From contig NZ_CALHVI010000050.1 of NCBI RefSeq assembly GCF_938039215.1, positions 1 to 33,094 of the forward strand: a DNA stretch of 33,094 bases. Direction: 5' to 3'. The position numbers were made by a program, and so were the translations under genes. The DNA is from an uncultured Porphyromonas sp. (GTDB taxonomy: Bacteria > Bacteroidota > Bacteroidia > Bacteroidales > Porphyromonadaceae). Below, piece after piece: positions 1 through 7,728 of this stretch (position 1 is its first letter; each line of letters starts with the position of its first letter). The notes below the pieces were generated by a model that did not search any database, was not told the DNA's origin, and saw only the letters and a list, made by a program, of their open reading frames with translations.

Positions 1-75
1 GTGGGTCGCATCGACGACCTACCGTAGGTCGCAAGGGCGACCTACCGTAGGTCGCAAGGGCGACCCACAGTAGGT
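1..75 (+). repeat. 23-bp-period palindromic repeat array A (left end cut by window)
   Basis: Tandem units CGACCTACCGTAGGTCG sit at 15-31 and 38-54, preceded by a partial unit at 1-8 and followed by a terminal unit CGACCCACAGTAGGT at 61-75 that runs into TTTTATTTGGAG. The period is exactly 23 bp, with 6-bp linkers (caaggg twice). Each unit is itself nearly palindromic. The same family recurs at 8584, 19626, 25117 and 33066. The array lies upstream of the DUF2807 gene. Function unknown. Confidence 0.93.
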
Positions 76-161
76 TTTATTTGGAGCTTTTCTGAGGGCG
101 GGCTAGAAGGGGTGTTTCAGTGGGGAGCACTTGGTGTGGAAGGGATATTTTAGAGTTATGC

Positions 162-169
162 TACCTTTG
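162..169 (+). promoter_or_regulatory. Bacteroidetes-type -7 box (TACCTTTG) for the DUF2807 gene
   Basis: TACCTTTG matches the Bacteroidetes sigma-ABfr -7 consensus TAnnTTTG and lies 38 nt before the ATG at 208. No convincing -33 TTTG is seen at the usual distance, so the call rests on the -7 box and its position. Confidence 0.55.
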
Positions 170-207
170 GAATGGATAACACTTACTGATAACCCTCTTG
201 TAAGTAC

Positions 208-1035
208 ATGATGAACATGAAGAATTACTCTAGAATTGGCTACTTTCTCAGTCTGGGGATGGTGGCTCTCCTCTTACTGTCTGCCTGCAGACGGAGCGCT
301 CGTGTGGGCTTTGCCGAAGCAGAGCTGAATAACCTCCCCGCCTGCGATCAGATCATCGTAGACTATCCCGTCGATGTCACGATACACGTCGGACAGCCGA
401 CTTCTGTGACCTTTGACCCCAATATGCCGAAGAAGATCCGAGAAGATCTCGTGATCAAGACGAAGGGAACGACACTGCTCATCGCTCCCAAGCAAGAGTT
501 TGGAACTAATTGGTCCGAGGATCGCCATCGTGAAGACCGTGCACATATCGATGTCTACCTGCCCGAGCTCCGAGAAATCGAAGCAACCACCGCTGCATCT
601 GTGCGAGTAGCAGACAGCCTTCGTCAGTCTCGCTTCTCCATCTCTCTCTCGGGAGCTTCGGAGCTCTCTGACCTTCGCCTCAGTGCCGATAGCCTGCGGA
701 TCTTTACCTCGGGAGCAAGTACCATCGAAGGACTGATCCAAGTAGCTAAGGGACTAGAAGTGGTCGGGGCGGGTGCCTCCTCCCATCATCTTCAAGGCTT
801 GGTGGGAACTCTGAGACTGATCCTCTCCGGTGCGTGCGAATTTGATGCTCCGAGCCTCAATGTGCGTCAAGCAGAGATCAAGATGGCTGGTGCTTCGAGT
901 GTAGACCTAGGCGCTACCGATAGCCTTGGCTACCGACTCTCGGGAGCTTCGAGCCTCAGCTATCGTGGGCAGCCCGTCATCACCGAGCAGACCTCGAGTG
1001 GTGCTAGCTCAGTGAAGCAGAAGGCTGACCGATAG
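208..1035 (+). CDS. DUF2807 (head GIN domain) lipoprotein
   Basis: A 275-aa predicted lipoprotein. Residues 10-26 form a hydrophobic signal segment ending in the lipobox LSAC with Cys27 as the likely lipidation site. The rest resembles the DUF2807/GIN putative auto-transporter adhesin-like family, predicted to form a beta-helix. The C-terminal half carries a recurring (S/A)GA(S/C) motif about every 20-25 residues (for example SGASE, SGAST, GAGASS, SGACE, AGASS), as expected for helix turns. The start at 208 gives a short MMNMKN lead before the signal; 211 or 217 would also work. It is monocistronic, between a repeat array and a convergent terminator. The family is common in Bacteroidetes but its biochemical role is not known. 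Membrane localisation is inferred. Confidence 0.85.
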   Translation: MMNMKNYSRIGYFLSLGMVALLLLSACRRSARVGFAEAELNNLPACDQIIVDYPVDVTIHVGQPTSVTFDPNMPKKIREDLVIKTKGTTLLIAPKQEFGTNWSEDRHREDRAHIDVYLPELREIEATTAASVRVADSLRQSRFSISLSGASELSDLRLSADSLRIFTSGASTIEGLIQVAKGLEVVGAGASSHHLQGLVGTLRLILSGACEFDAPSLNVRQAEIKMAGASSVDLGATDSLGYRLSGASSLSYRGQPVITEQTSSGASSVKQKADR

Positions 1036-1063
1036 CCCTTCCCAAAGGCTCAGTGTAGAATAA

Positions 1064-1109
1064 AAAGGTCGAGGGCCACAGACGTGATCGTCTGTGGCCC
1101 TCGACCTTT
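1064..1109. terminator. Two-way intrinsic terminator
   Basis: A perfect 21-bp stem (1064-1084 with 1089-1109) closes a 4-nt loop (tgat). It has an A tract on the left and TTTATTTAT on the right, so it can act in both directions. It separates the convergent DUF2807 and GHL10-type genes. Confidence 0.93.
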
Positions 1110-1129
1110 ATTTATCCTAGCCTATGAAG

Positions 1130-2677
1130 CTAGAAGTTGATCTTGATCGATGCGGGACGGCTCTCCTGCCAGAAGCGATTGATCGCCGTGACGAGGAACT
1201 GATAGGTCGAGCCTTGAGGCATGCTGGGTAGGATGTAGTAGGGATTTGTCGAGATGCTCACTAGATAGCGAGGATTTGAGATATCAGGACGTACCCCTTC
1301 TGGGAAGGCATAGACCGCATAGTAGAAGGCTGAGGCTGGCTCGTTGGGCTCTCTGTAATCATCCCAGAGGAGCATGTGCCCGTCTTCGTTCGTATCCTCT
1401 AGAAGCAGACTAATAGCCGCAGGGGCAGAAGTCTTACCAAGAGCCCCACGATATTCGGGGAGGAGTGCTCGGTAGCTCTGATAGCGAGTGATGAGGCTGT
1501 CCCCTATGCCCTTGTAGTTGCGTACGAGGTCTTCCCCCGACCACCAAGAGTTACCTTGGCTGTATCTCTTACTTAGAGTTAGCTTGCTATGCAGCTGATC
1601 CCCATCCATCGTGCGAGCTACATGCTGACCGATGTAGAGCTGCGTCTTCTTCTGGGGGATGTGTCGACCCCACCACTGGGTGAGCTCCTCATAGTCTGCT
1701 ACCTGATGACCGATATTCCAGTAGACTTGTGGGATCACATAGTCGATCCAGCCTTCCTTAGCCCAGTGCAGGATGTCTGCATTGAGATCATCATACGCCT
1801 GCAGACCAGCAGTCTTGCTCCCGATGCGGGAAGACGATTCATTGCGATAGATCCCGAAGGGGCTGATCCCGAAGCGTACCCAAGGCTTGGTCTCAAGGAT
1901 CGTCTGACGAACCGTGTAGATGAGGCGATTGACATTCTCTCTTCGCCACTCTGCCTTCTGCTCGGGACGATAGCCCGTGGGGAGACCATAGCGACTGAAG
2001 CTCTCTTCGTCGTCGAACTCCATTCCGTCCTTAGGATAAGGGTAGAAGTAGTCATCGAAGTGCAGGGCATCCACGTCATAGCGCTCTACGATATCCCTCA
2101 CGATGGTGTTGATATAGCGCACGCTCTGGGGATTACCTGGATCCATGTAGAGCAGCTTGCCGTAGCGAATGAAGAGCTCGGGATAGAGTTGTGCTGGATG
2201 GTTAGGAGCTAGGTAGGCATCTGCGTTGCCTGCTCCACGGTAGGGATTGACCCAAGCATGTACTTCCATCCCTCGAGCATGGCACTCGTCGATGACGAAG
2301 CCGAGCGGATCCCAAGGGCTGTCAGGAGCTACCCCTTGCTTCCCCGTGAGGTACTTGCTCCAGGGCTCAAGGCTACTTTGATAGAAAGCATCCCCTTCTG
2401 CTCGCACTTGGAAGATGACGGCATTGCATCCCAGACGCTGAAGCAAGGCGATACGATTCGATAGGAGCTGACGTGCCTCGTCTCTGGATAGCTTGGCATA
2501 GTCACTACGATAGATCGTAGGTAACCAAGCTCCTCTGAACTCTCGCTTCATCGGACGAGTAGGATCCGACGAAGAGTCCCGACGTGTGTGTATAGCACAT
2601 GACGAGAGTAGCCAGAGGCAGGCAAGTGATGCTAAGAGGGAGGTGCGTAGGGCTCCAAGACCTAGTCGAGTATTCAT
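1130..2677 (-). CDS. GHL10-type (DUF187) glycosyl hydrolase-like lipoprotein
   Basis: The reading frame is open back to 2836, but that extension is a shadow of cdsA. The ATG at 2677 gives a 515-aa protein with a lipoprotein signal (hydrophobic 13-26, lipobox SSC, Cys27). After it comes the glycosyl hydrolase-like 10 domain: FRGAWLPT near the start, then VFQVRAEGDAFY, HAWVNPYRG and DALHFDDYFYPYP, which carries conserved acidic residues. The C-terminal part looks like a beta-sandwich. The family is exported and thought to act on cell-wall or extracellular polysaccharide, but no substrate can be named from sequence. It begins 22 bp after cdsA and is probably the last gene of the ftsH operon. Confidence 0.85.
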   Translation of the reverse strand: MNTRLGLGALRTSLLASLACLWLLSSCAIHTRRDSSSDPTRPMKREFRGAWLPTIYRSDYAKLSRDEARQLLSNRIALLQRLGCNAVIFQVRAEGDAFYQSSLEPWSKYLTGKQGVAPDSPWDPLGFVIDECHARGMEVHAWVNPYRGAGNADAYLAPNHPAQLYPELFIRYGKLLYMDPGNPQSVRYINTIVRDIVERYDVDALHFDDYFYPYPKDGMEFDDEESFSRYGLPTGYRPEQKAEWRRENVNRLIYTVRQTILETKPWVRFGISPFGIYRNESSSRIGSKTAGLQAYDDLNADILHWAKEGWIDYVIPQVYWNIGHQVADYEELTQWWGRHIPQKKTQLYIGQHVARTMDGDQLHSKLTLSKRYSQGNSWWSGEDLVRNYKGIGDSLITRYQSYRALLPEYRGALGKTSAPAAISLLLEDTNEDGHMLLWDDYREPNEPASAFYYAVYAFPEGVRPDISNPRYLVSISTNPYYILPSMPQGSTYQFLVTAINRFWQESRPASIKINF

Positions 2678-2699
2678 CGAGGAGGGTGAAAATGTAGGT

Positions 2700-3515
2700 T
2701 TAGGAGAGGTGCAGGTGCTGGTAGGTCTGGAGAACCCAGAGGAAGAAAGCCATGAAGGGCAGGACGAAGAGCAGGCTGTCGATGCGGTCGAGGATACCAC
2801 CATGCCCAGGGATGATGTTCCCAGAGTCCTTGACACCTACGCTACGCTTGATCATCGACTCGAAGAGGTCTCCCCAAGTAGCGACGATGGAGATGATGAT
2901 CCCGTAGTAGGAGACTTCCCATCCGAGGATCAGACCAGCAGCAACGGTCGAAGCGATGAGCCCACCAAAGAAGCCTTCCCAGCTCTTCTTAGGAGAGACG
3001 GAGGGGAAGAGCTTATGTTTGCCTAGGGTCGAGCCTGCCAGATAAGCACCCGTATCATTGACCCAGATGCAGACGAAGATCGCAAGCAGGATCATCGAGG
3101 TCTGCTCATCGGTATAGAAGATATTAGCGATGCTTAGGAAGCCCCCGACATAGACCTGTCCGAACAGGATCTTCGCTAGATCAGTAGGCATGGCTGCACG
3201 TTCGCTGTAGATGCTACGTACGAGGATATAGAGCAGATAGCCTGCGTAAGGGATGAGGAAGGCTGCATGCTGGATACCCATATCTGCGATCTCATGGGTA
3301 GCCCAGAAGAGATACACGGCTGCGAAGGCATCAGTGATGCGACGCAGAGGGAAGATGCGGTGGGTGGAGACCAGATTGGACCATTCCCAGGTACCGAGGA
3401 AAACAAGAAGACCGAAGACGGTCATATAAACGAGATGATCCCGCAGCAGAAGTGCTGCGAGGATCAACCCTACGTAGATGGCGCCAAAGATGGCTCTCTT
3501 GAGGAGGTTACTCAT
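2700..3515 (-). CDS. cdsA: Phosphatidate cytidylyltransferase
   Basis: CdsA makes CDP-diacylglycerol from phosphatidate and CTP, the precursor of membrane phospholipids, in the inner membrane. The 271-aa protein has multiple membrane segments (first at about 6-35). It carries the family signature near the C-terminus, SMIKRSVGVKDSGNIIPGHG followed by GILDRID, with the metal-binding acidic residues present. KKSWEGFFGG is the other typical motif. Length is normal for the family. It starts 6 bp after the ftsH stop, consistent with translational coupling in the ftsH-cdsA operon typical of Bacteroidetes. Confidence 0.96.
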   Translation of the reverse strand: MSNLLKRAIFGAIYVGLILAALLLRDHLVYMTVFGLLVFLGTWEWSNLVSTHRIFPLRRITDAFAAVYLFWATHEIADMGIQHAAFLIPYAGYLLYILVRSIYSERAAMPTDLAKILFGQVYVGGFLSIANIFYTDEQTSMILLAIFVCIWVNDTGAYLAGSTLGKHKLFPSVSPKKSWEGFFGGLIASTVAAGLILGWEVSYYGIIISIVATWGDLFESMIKRSVGVKDSGNIIPGHGGILDRIDSLLFVLPFMAFFLWVLQTYQHLHLS

Positions 3516-3521
3516 TGATTA

Positions 3522-5540
3522 CTATTCTTGGGTATTTACTTCTTCTGAGGTTGGACTTGAGGTGATAGGAGCTTCGTCTGAAGCTTGCTCGGAGCTGGAG
3601 CTCTTGGCTCCTTCGTTAGCGAGGATGAGCTCTTCTGTTCGGCTGACCCAAGCACGCTTACCGAAGATATGCTCTACGTCCTCGGTGTAGATGACTTCCC
3701 GATCGAGGAGAAGTTGAGTCAGTTCCTTGAGCCCATCAGCATGCTCACGAAGGAGTTCTTTTGCTCGCTCATATTCGAGTCGGACGATCTCACGTGCCTC
3801 TTGGTCGATGAGCTCCGCCGTGCGGTCGCTGTAAGGCTTAGTGATGCCGTAGCCGTCGCCCTGCATGTCGTAGTAATTGACATTGGGGAGCTTGTCGCTC
3901 ATCCCGTAGTAGGCGACCATGGCATAGGCCGTCTTGGTCGTATGCTCAAGGTCGTTGGCAGCACCAGTGGAGATGCGTCCGAGGAAGACCTCTTCGGCGG
4001 CACGCCCTGCTAGGGTGGCACACATCTGGTCTCGAAGAGCTTGGGTCGTCGTGATCTGACGTTCCTCGGGAAGGTACCAAGCAGCACCTAGAGCCTTGCC
4101 TCGGGGAACGATCGTGACCTTAACTAGGGGATTGGCGTACTGGAGGAACCAGCTCACCGTCGCATGACCTGCTTCGTGGAGGGCGATGCTGTGACGCTCC
4201 TCTTCGGTGGTCATCTTGTTCTTCTTCTCCAGCCCGCCGACGACTCGGTCGATGGCATTCATAAAGTCTTCTCTGGAGACGAAGTCCTTACCTGCACGGG
4301 CAGCGATGAGGGCAGCCTCGTTACAAATGTTGGCGATGTCTGCACCTGAGAAGCCTGGGGTACGTCGGGCTAGAAGGTCTACGTCTACCGTATCGTCGAT
4401 CTTGAGGGGACGGAGGTGGACGAGGAAGATCTCCTTGCGGTCGTGTACATCGGGTAGGTCGACGTAGATCTGACGGTCAAAGCGCCCTGCACGAAGGAGG
4501 GCGGAGTCAAGGATGTCAGCTCGGTTCGTCGCCGCAAGGACGATGATCCCGCTATTGGTGCCGAAGCCGTCCATCTCTGTGAGTAGCTGGTTGAGGGTAT
4601 TCTCACGCTCATCGTTGCCCCCGAGGTTATTGTTCTTCCCTCGGGCACGACCAACAGCATCAATTTCGTCGATGAAGATGATGCAGGGAGCCTTCTCCTT
4701 AGCCTTCTGGAAGAGGTCACGCACACGGGAAGCACCTACCCCGACGAACATCTCGACGAAGTCCGAGCCCGCTAGCGAGAAGAAGGGTACATGCGCTTCG
4801 CCTGCCACGGCCTTTGCCAGCAGGGTCTTCCCCGTACCTGGAGGGCCAACGAGGAGCGCACCCTTGGGGATCTTACCTCCGAGCTGGGTGTACTTGGCTG
4901 GGTTCTTGAGGAAGTGGACGATCTCTTCTACTTCGACCTTGGCTTCGTGAAGCCCAGCGACATCCTTGAAGGTGACGACATTGCCTTCCTTCTCGTAGAG
5001 CTGGGCCTTGCTCTTGCCTATGCTGAAGAGCCCACCGCCAGTCATGCCACCTCCGCCACCACCAGCGCTACGACGGAGCATGAAGTTCCAGAAGATGATG
5101 ATAATGATGAAGGGGGCGATATTAATAAGGAGGGAGAGCCAGCCCGAACGGGATTCCTTGTAGATGACCTTGGCTGTGATGCCACTCTGGTCGTAGAAGT
5201 CCGAGAAGCGGTCCACCGAAGGGATCTCTGTAGTGAGGGTATGTTCGACACGCTGCTGCTGTTGCCCGAGTACGGGAGACTTCTGGGCAAAGATGCTATC
5301 GGCAGCCTGCTTGGTCAGCTGACCTGTGGCTGTCTTGTCTCCACGGTCGACGGTGATCTGGGTGAATGCTCCGTTGCGAGCCACGCGCTGGAACTCATCC
5401 CAGCTCAAGGTCTTGCTTTCGCCGAAGCCGCCATCCCAGAGGAAGAGTCCTCCGAGGACTGCGAGGATGATCGCATAGATCCAGAGCTCGTTGAAGCGGA
5501 AGGGCTTCCCAGGCTTACCTGTCCTTTTGTTTTGTATCAT
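3522..5540 (-). CDS. ftsH: ATP-dependent zinc metalloprotease FtsH
   Basis: A membrane-anchored AAA+ protease that degrades misfolded or short-lived membrane and cytosolic proteins as a hexamer. The 672-aa protein shows a first membrane helix at about 19-35, a periplasmic region, a second helix at about 135-155, a Gly-rich linker, Walker A GPPGTGKT (232-239), Walker B IIFIDEID (287-294), a second region of homology with NRADILDSALLRAGRFDR (339-356) and the zinc site HEAGH (455-459). The tail is Ser/Glu-rich. In many Bacteroidetes rsfS precedes ftsH; no rsfS is present directly upstream here. It is first in the ftsH-cdsA-lipoprotein operon. Confidence 0.98.
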   Translation of the reverse strand: MIQNKRTGKPGKPFRFNELWIYAIILAVLGGLFLWDGGFGESKTLSWDEFQRVARNGAFTQITVDRGDKTATGQLTKQAADSIFAQKSPVLGQQQQRVEHTLTTEIPSVDRFSDFYDQSGITAKVIYKESRSGWLSLLINIAPFIIIIIFWNFMLRRSAGGGGGGMTGGGLFSIGKSKAQLYEKEGNVVTFKDVAGLHEAKVEVEEIVHFLKNPAKYTQLGGKIPKGALLVGPPGTGKTLLAKAVAGEAHVPFFSLAGSDFVEMFVGVGASRVRDLFQKAKEKAPCIIFIDEIDAVGRARGKNNNLGGNDERENTLNQLLTEMDGFGTNSGIIVLAATNRADILDSALLRAGRFDRQIYVDLPDVHDRKEIFLVHLRPLKIDDTVDVDLLARRTPGFSGADIANICNEAALIAARAGKDFVSREDFMNAIDRVVGGLEKKNKMTTEEERHSIALHEAGHATVSWFLQYANPLVKVTIVPRGKALGAAWYLPEERQITTTQALRDQMCATLAGRAAEEVFLGRISTGAANDLEHTTKTAYAMVAYYGMSDKLPNVNYYDMQGDGYGITKPYSDRTAELIDQEAREIVRLEYERAKELLREHADGLKELTQLLLDREVIYTEDVEHIFGKRAWVSRTEELILANEGAKSSSSEQASDEAPITSSPTSEEVNTQE

Positions 5541-5885
5541 TCGTTATTCTATTTGCCTTGTTTAAGTGTTGGCTGAAGGTCGAGATACCTCTCGGCTCAG
5601 CTGTACTACTAACAAAGACCATGCCTGCTAAGTTTGTTGCTGGACTCTAGCGGCCCATTACTCCCGCCTTATCTTGTCACGTCGGGTCGGGGAGGTGGGG
5701 GAAAAGTAAAGAGAGCGACGAAGAGAGGTTCACTCTACTTAATCGCTCTTGAGTATAGAGGTGTGGATAAGCTAGATCCTCCTCGTTGCCCTGTGGGAGG
5801 GCGGACTTCAAGACCAGCCTCTCATCCCCCGAGCGTTTATGCTTCCTAAAGGGTCAAGGCTAGGGAGAGAGACCCTCCGCTTTTT
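5541..5885 (-). other. Long untranslated leader of ftsH, no gene recognised
   Basis: About 345 nt lie between a probable promoter at 5892-5923 and the ftsH start. Several short inverted repeats are visible on the minus strand, for example GAGCGA pairing with TCGCTC in 5704-5750. The open frame on the plus strand at 5634-5849 has unconvincing protein composition. A structured leader or a small RNA is possible. I compared it by eye with RNase P, tmRNA, 6S and SRP RNA and could not support any of them. Confidence 0.3.
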
Positions 5886-5891
5886 GCTGTG

Positions 5892-5923
5892 TAAAGGTAC
5901 AACATTGCCCGTACCCGAACAAA
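5892..5923 (-). promoter_or_regulatory. Promoter, probably for ftsH operon
   Basis: On the minus strand a -33 TTTG (5920-5923) is followed after 20 nt by TACCTTTA (5892-5899), one base off TAnnTTTG. The spacing is the same as in the tRNA-Ser promoter at 6528-6559. No gene other than ftsH lies downstream. Confidence 0.5.
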
Positions 5924-6050
5924 CCTAGCGTGTAGTATGCTACTTATGTTAGCTCCCTTATTCTCAGTCTGTCAATCTTCAGGATATGAGAGCAGGAGCA
6001 TTCTCTAGAAGAGGCTTTGTCGTCCTGCATAGTATCAAAGAAAAGTTTGA

Positions 6051-6254
6051 CCGAAGATCCTAATCGTAAACTGTGAGGAAAGTGGGAGACGAAATGTCGG
6101 ATTAGGTGGCTACACAATAGAAGTAATACTTCAGCTGGTATCGGCTGAAACAGGAGAGCTTGTCGCCACAGCTAGGGCTGAAGGCTGTGGAAGTACAGAG
6201 GCTGATGATATTAAGAAGGCAATAAATAGGGCACTAGAGGCTCTGTTTGAGTAG
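6051..6254 (+). pseudogene. Apparent remnant: C-terminal end of an exported CsgG/LPP20-like protein
   Basis: An open frame ending in TAG at 6252-6254 reads VGLGGYTIEVILQLVSAETG, then ELVATARAEGCGSTEADDI and KKAINRALEALFE. The pattern of a beta-strand, then AETGE, a Gly-rich turn, and a terminal helix with AI..AL..LF resembles the C-terminus of CsgG/LPP20-like lipoproteins. A TGA at 6048-6050 stops the frame upstream and no ATG lies inside it. It therefore looks like the tail of a degraded gene. The family call is a weak visual match. Confidence 0.35.
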
Positions 6255-6348
6255 CCTTTTTGTGTAGCAGTTTGTGTAGCAGAAACTGCTACATCGGGGC
6301 GAATAAGGCCTAGGATTGAGCCGATCTCTATGGGCTGAATATAAACGA

Positions 6349-6385
6349 AAACCCGCTGTAGGAGCTGAATTCCTACAGCGGGTTT
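6349..6385 (-). terminator. Intrinsic terminator of tRNA-Ser
   Basis: A perfect 15-bp stem (6349-6363 with 6371-6385) with a 7-nt loop lies just 3' of the tRNA. The minus-strand transcript continues into TTTTCGTTTAT. Confidence 0.88.
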
Positions 6386-6396
6386 GTTTATGTCTG

Positions 6397-6484
6397 CGGA
6401 GAGGGCGGGATTCGAACCCGCGAAACGCTTTTGGCGTTTACACACTTTCCAGGCGTGCCTCTTCAACCACTCGAGCACCTCTCC
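6397..6484 (-). tRNA. tRNA-Ser(GGA)
   Basis: The minus strand reads GGAGAGGTGCTCGAGTGG at the 5' end and folds with acceptor GGAGAGG/CCTCTCC. The anticodon loop CTGGAAA carries GGA (complement of 6448-6450). There is a long class II variable arm, as expected for serine, and a T-arm GCGGGTTCGAATCCCGC. CCA is not encoded: the discriminator G is followed by CAGACA. Confidence 0.96.
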
Positions 6485-6527
6485 TTTAGTTGGGCTTTCT
6501 GATGTAAGCCCTTGCTGGAAAGCTCCG

Positions 6528-6559
6528 CAAAGGTATAATAATATCCGTACACTGCCAAA
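6528..6559 (-). promoter_or_regulatory. Promoter of tRNA-Ser
   Basis: On the minus strand, -33 TTTG (6556-6559) and -7 TACCTTTG (6528-6535) are separated by 20 nt, and the -7 box lies about 44 nt upstream of the tRNA 5' end. The 34-bp core is repeated with 29 identities at 7625-7658. Confidence 0.7.
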
Positions 6560-6678
6560 CAGCTATCTGTTGCTTCCCTTTGATCGGACTTTTGCGACGC
6601 ACTTTGGTCGGGAAGCCTATTACATCGGAGAAGGGGCGGAAGGCTGCTCTGTGCATAACGGGGGAGGGAAGTCTTAGG

Positions 6679-7095
6679 CTACCAGCCGAAGAGGTTGCGA
6701 GCGATCCACCAGCCGATGACGCTGATGACGAGGAAGGATAGCGTCAGCGGATGCTTAAGGATGCGCCGAAGTCGGGGCGTTCGCTCAGGGAAGAGCGCTA
6801 CGTAGGCATAGGGTTGGAGGAGAGGGATCGTGAAGAGGAGTGCACGATTGTAGGCTAGGGCTTCCAAGATGCGCCCATGCAGGAGGGCATGAAGTGCTCG
6901 CTGAAGCCCGCAGCCTGGGCAGCGATAGCCCGTGGTCGTTAGGATAAGGCAACGAGGGAAGGGATAGGTCGCAGGGTCAAGCAAAGCATACAGCCCCACC
7001 GCTCCCCCGAGGATTAGGAGCCCGATGAGGAAATATCGAGGCTGCCTAGGAGGAGAGCGACGGGGCTGTCTGGTAGATGAGGGAATGTGACTCAT
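6679..7095 (-). CDS. DUF2752 family membrane protein
   Basis: A 138-aa small membrane protein with a basic, Pro/Arg-rich N-terminus, a hydrophobic segment at about 21-40, the DUF2752 signature YRCPGCGLQRA followed by LLHGRILEALAYNRA, and two more hydrophobic stretches. The CPxCG motif could bind metal or form a disulfide, but the family has no established role. It lies 31 bp downstream of the TM2 gene, with which it is commonly paired in Bacteroidetes, and is probably co-transcribed with it. Confidence 0.85.
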   Translation of the reverse strand: MSHIPSSTRQPRRSPPRQPRYFLIGLLILGGAVGLYALLDPATYPFPRCLILTTTGYRCPGCGLQRALHALLHGRILEALAYNRALLFTIPLLQPYAYVALFPERTPRLRRILKHPLTLSFLVISVIGWWIARNLFGW

Positions 7096-7126
7096 CTCCG
7101 AAAGGATGGTGGCTACCCGAGAGGGC

Positions 7127-7465
7127 TTAGCCGATGATCTGCAGTAGCTTGGTATAGTTCTGCTGACGAGTCAGGTCTTGGATCTTGAACCAGTCAATGA
7201 TCGTTAGGATACCGCAGCCACCAGCCGTGAGGAGCTTGAGGACACCATAGCCCGTATCACCGAGCATGAAGCGGTCGATACCGAGCGAGCCAGCGAAGAT
7301 CGATACGATGATCATCGTCGTGGGATCCTTGTAATCAATGGCATTGATCAGCGCGAACTTGTTGTCATCGAGCGCAAGCAGGCGGTCCTTGATAATGAGG
7401 ATCTGTGTGGGGTCGAAGTACTTTTGGTTAGTGGCGAGGAAGAGGTCTACTTTCTGACTGTCCAT
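7127..7465 (-). CDS. TM2 domain-containing protein
   Basis: A 112-aa protein. The N-terminal half is soluble. The C-terminal half is a TM2 domain: two hydrophobic segments (TTMIIVSIFAGSLGIDRFML and GVLKLLTAGGCGILTIIDWF) joined by a short turn containing the conserved GIDRF and GYGVLK residues. Function is unknown; the domain is named for its two membrane helices. It precedes the DUF2752 gene by 31 bp. The probable promoter is at 7624-7631. Confidence 0.88.
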   Translation of the reverse strand: MDSQKVDLFLATNQKYFDPTQILIIKDRLLALDDNKFALINAIDYKDPTTMIIVSIFAGSLGIDRFMLGDTGYGVLKLLTAGGCGILTIIDWFKIQDLTRQQNYTKLLQIIG

Positions 7466-7623
7466 AGTGTTGTCGTTGTTGTTATGTATGGTTTGATATG
7501 AAATTTCCTTGAGGCTATTGTCCTGATGGGCGAGAGGATCTTGCGGTCATATATCGCTTTATATGCGTCGTAGGCTTAGTATTCCTGCAGCTGATGGAGT
7601 TACAGCAGTGCTAGGAAACCTCG

Positions 7624-7631
7624 TAAAGGTA
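7624..7631 (-). promoter_or_regulatory. -7 box (TACCTTTA), probable promoter of TM2-DUF2752 pair
   Basis: TACCTTTA on the minus strand is one base off TAnnTTTG. It is embedded in a segment (7625-7658) that matches the tRNA-Ser promoter region 6529-6562 at 29 of 34 positions. It lies about 160 nt upstream of the TM2 start. 7466-7728 holds no other gene. Confidence 0.45.
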
Positions 7632-7728
7632 GGATAATATCTGTACACTCCCAAGCAGTAGATTCTTGCTCTCCGTCTGCGCATTGCTACATACATATAG
7701 CTGGAGGGAAAGCGGAGAGCATAAAGGC

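Noticed and set aside
1589..2212. Plus-strand 207-codon frame inside the GHL10-type gene
   Set aside because: Antisense shadow of a well-supported gene.
2678..2836. N-terminal extension of the GHL10-type protein
   Set aside because: It overlaps cdsA and is a Ser/Thr/Pro-rich shadow frame. The ATG at 2677 gives a perfect lipoprotein signal.
5541..5885. RNase P RNA, because the minus strand has GAAGTCCGCCCTCCCACAGG
   Set aside because: It resembles the GAAAGTCC...CAYAGGGCA region, but the other conserved RNase P segments, including the ACAGAA...GGCTTA 3' part, are missing.
6131..6478. Open frame over tRNA-Ser on the minus strand
   Set aside because: It spans the tRNA and its terminator and has no family resemblance.
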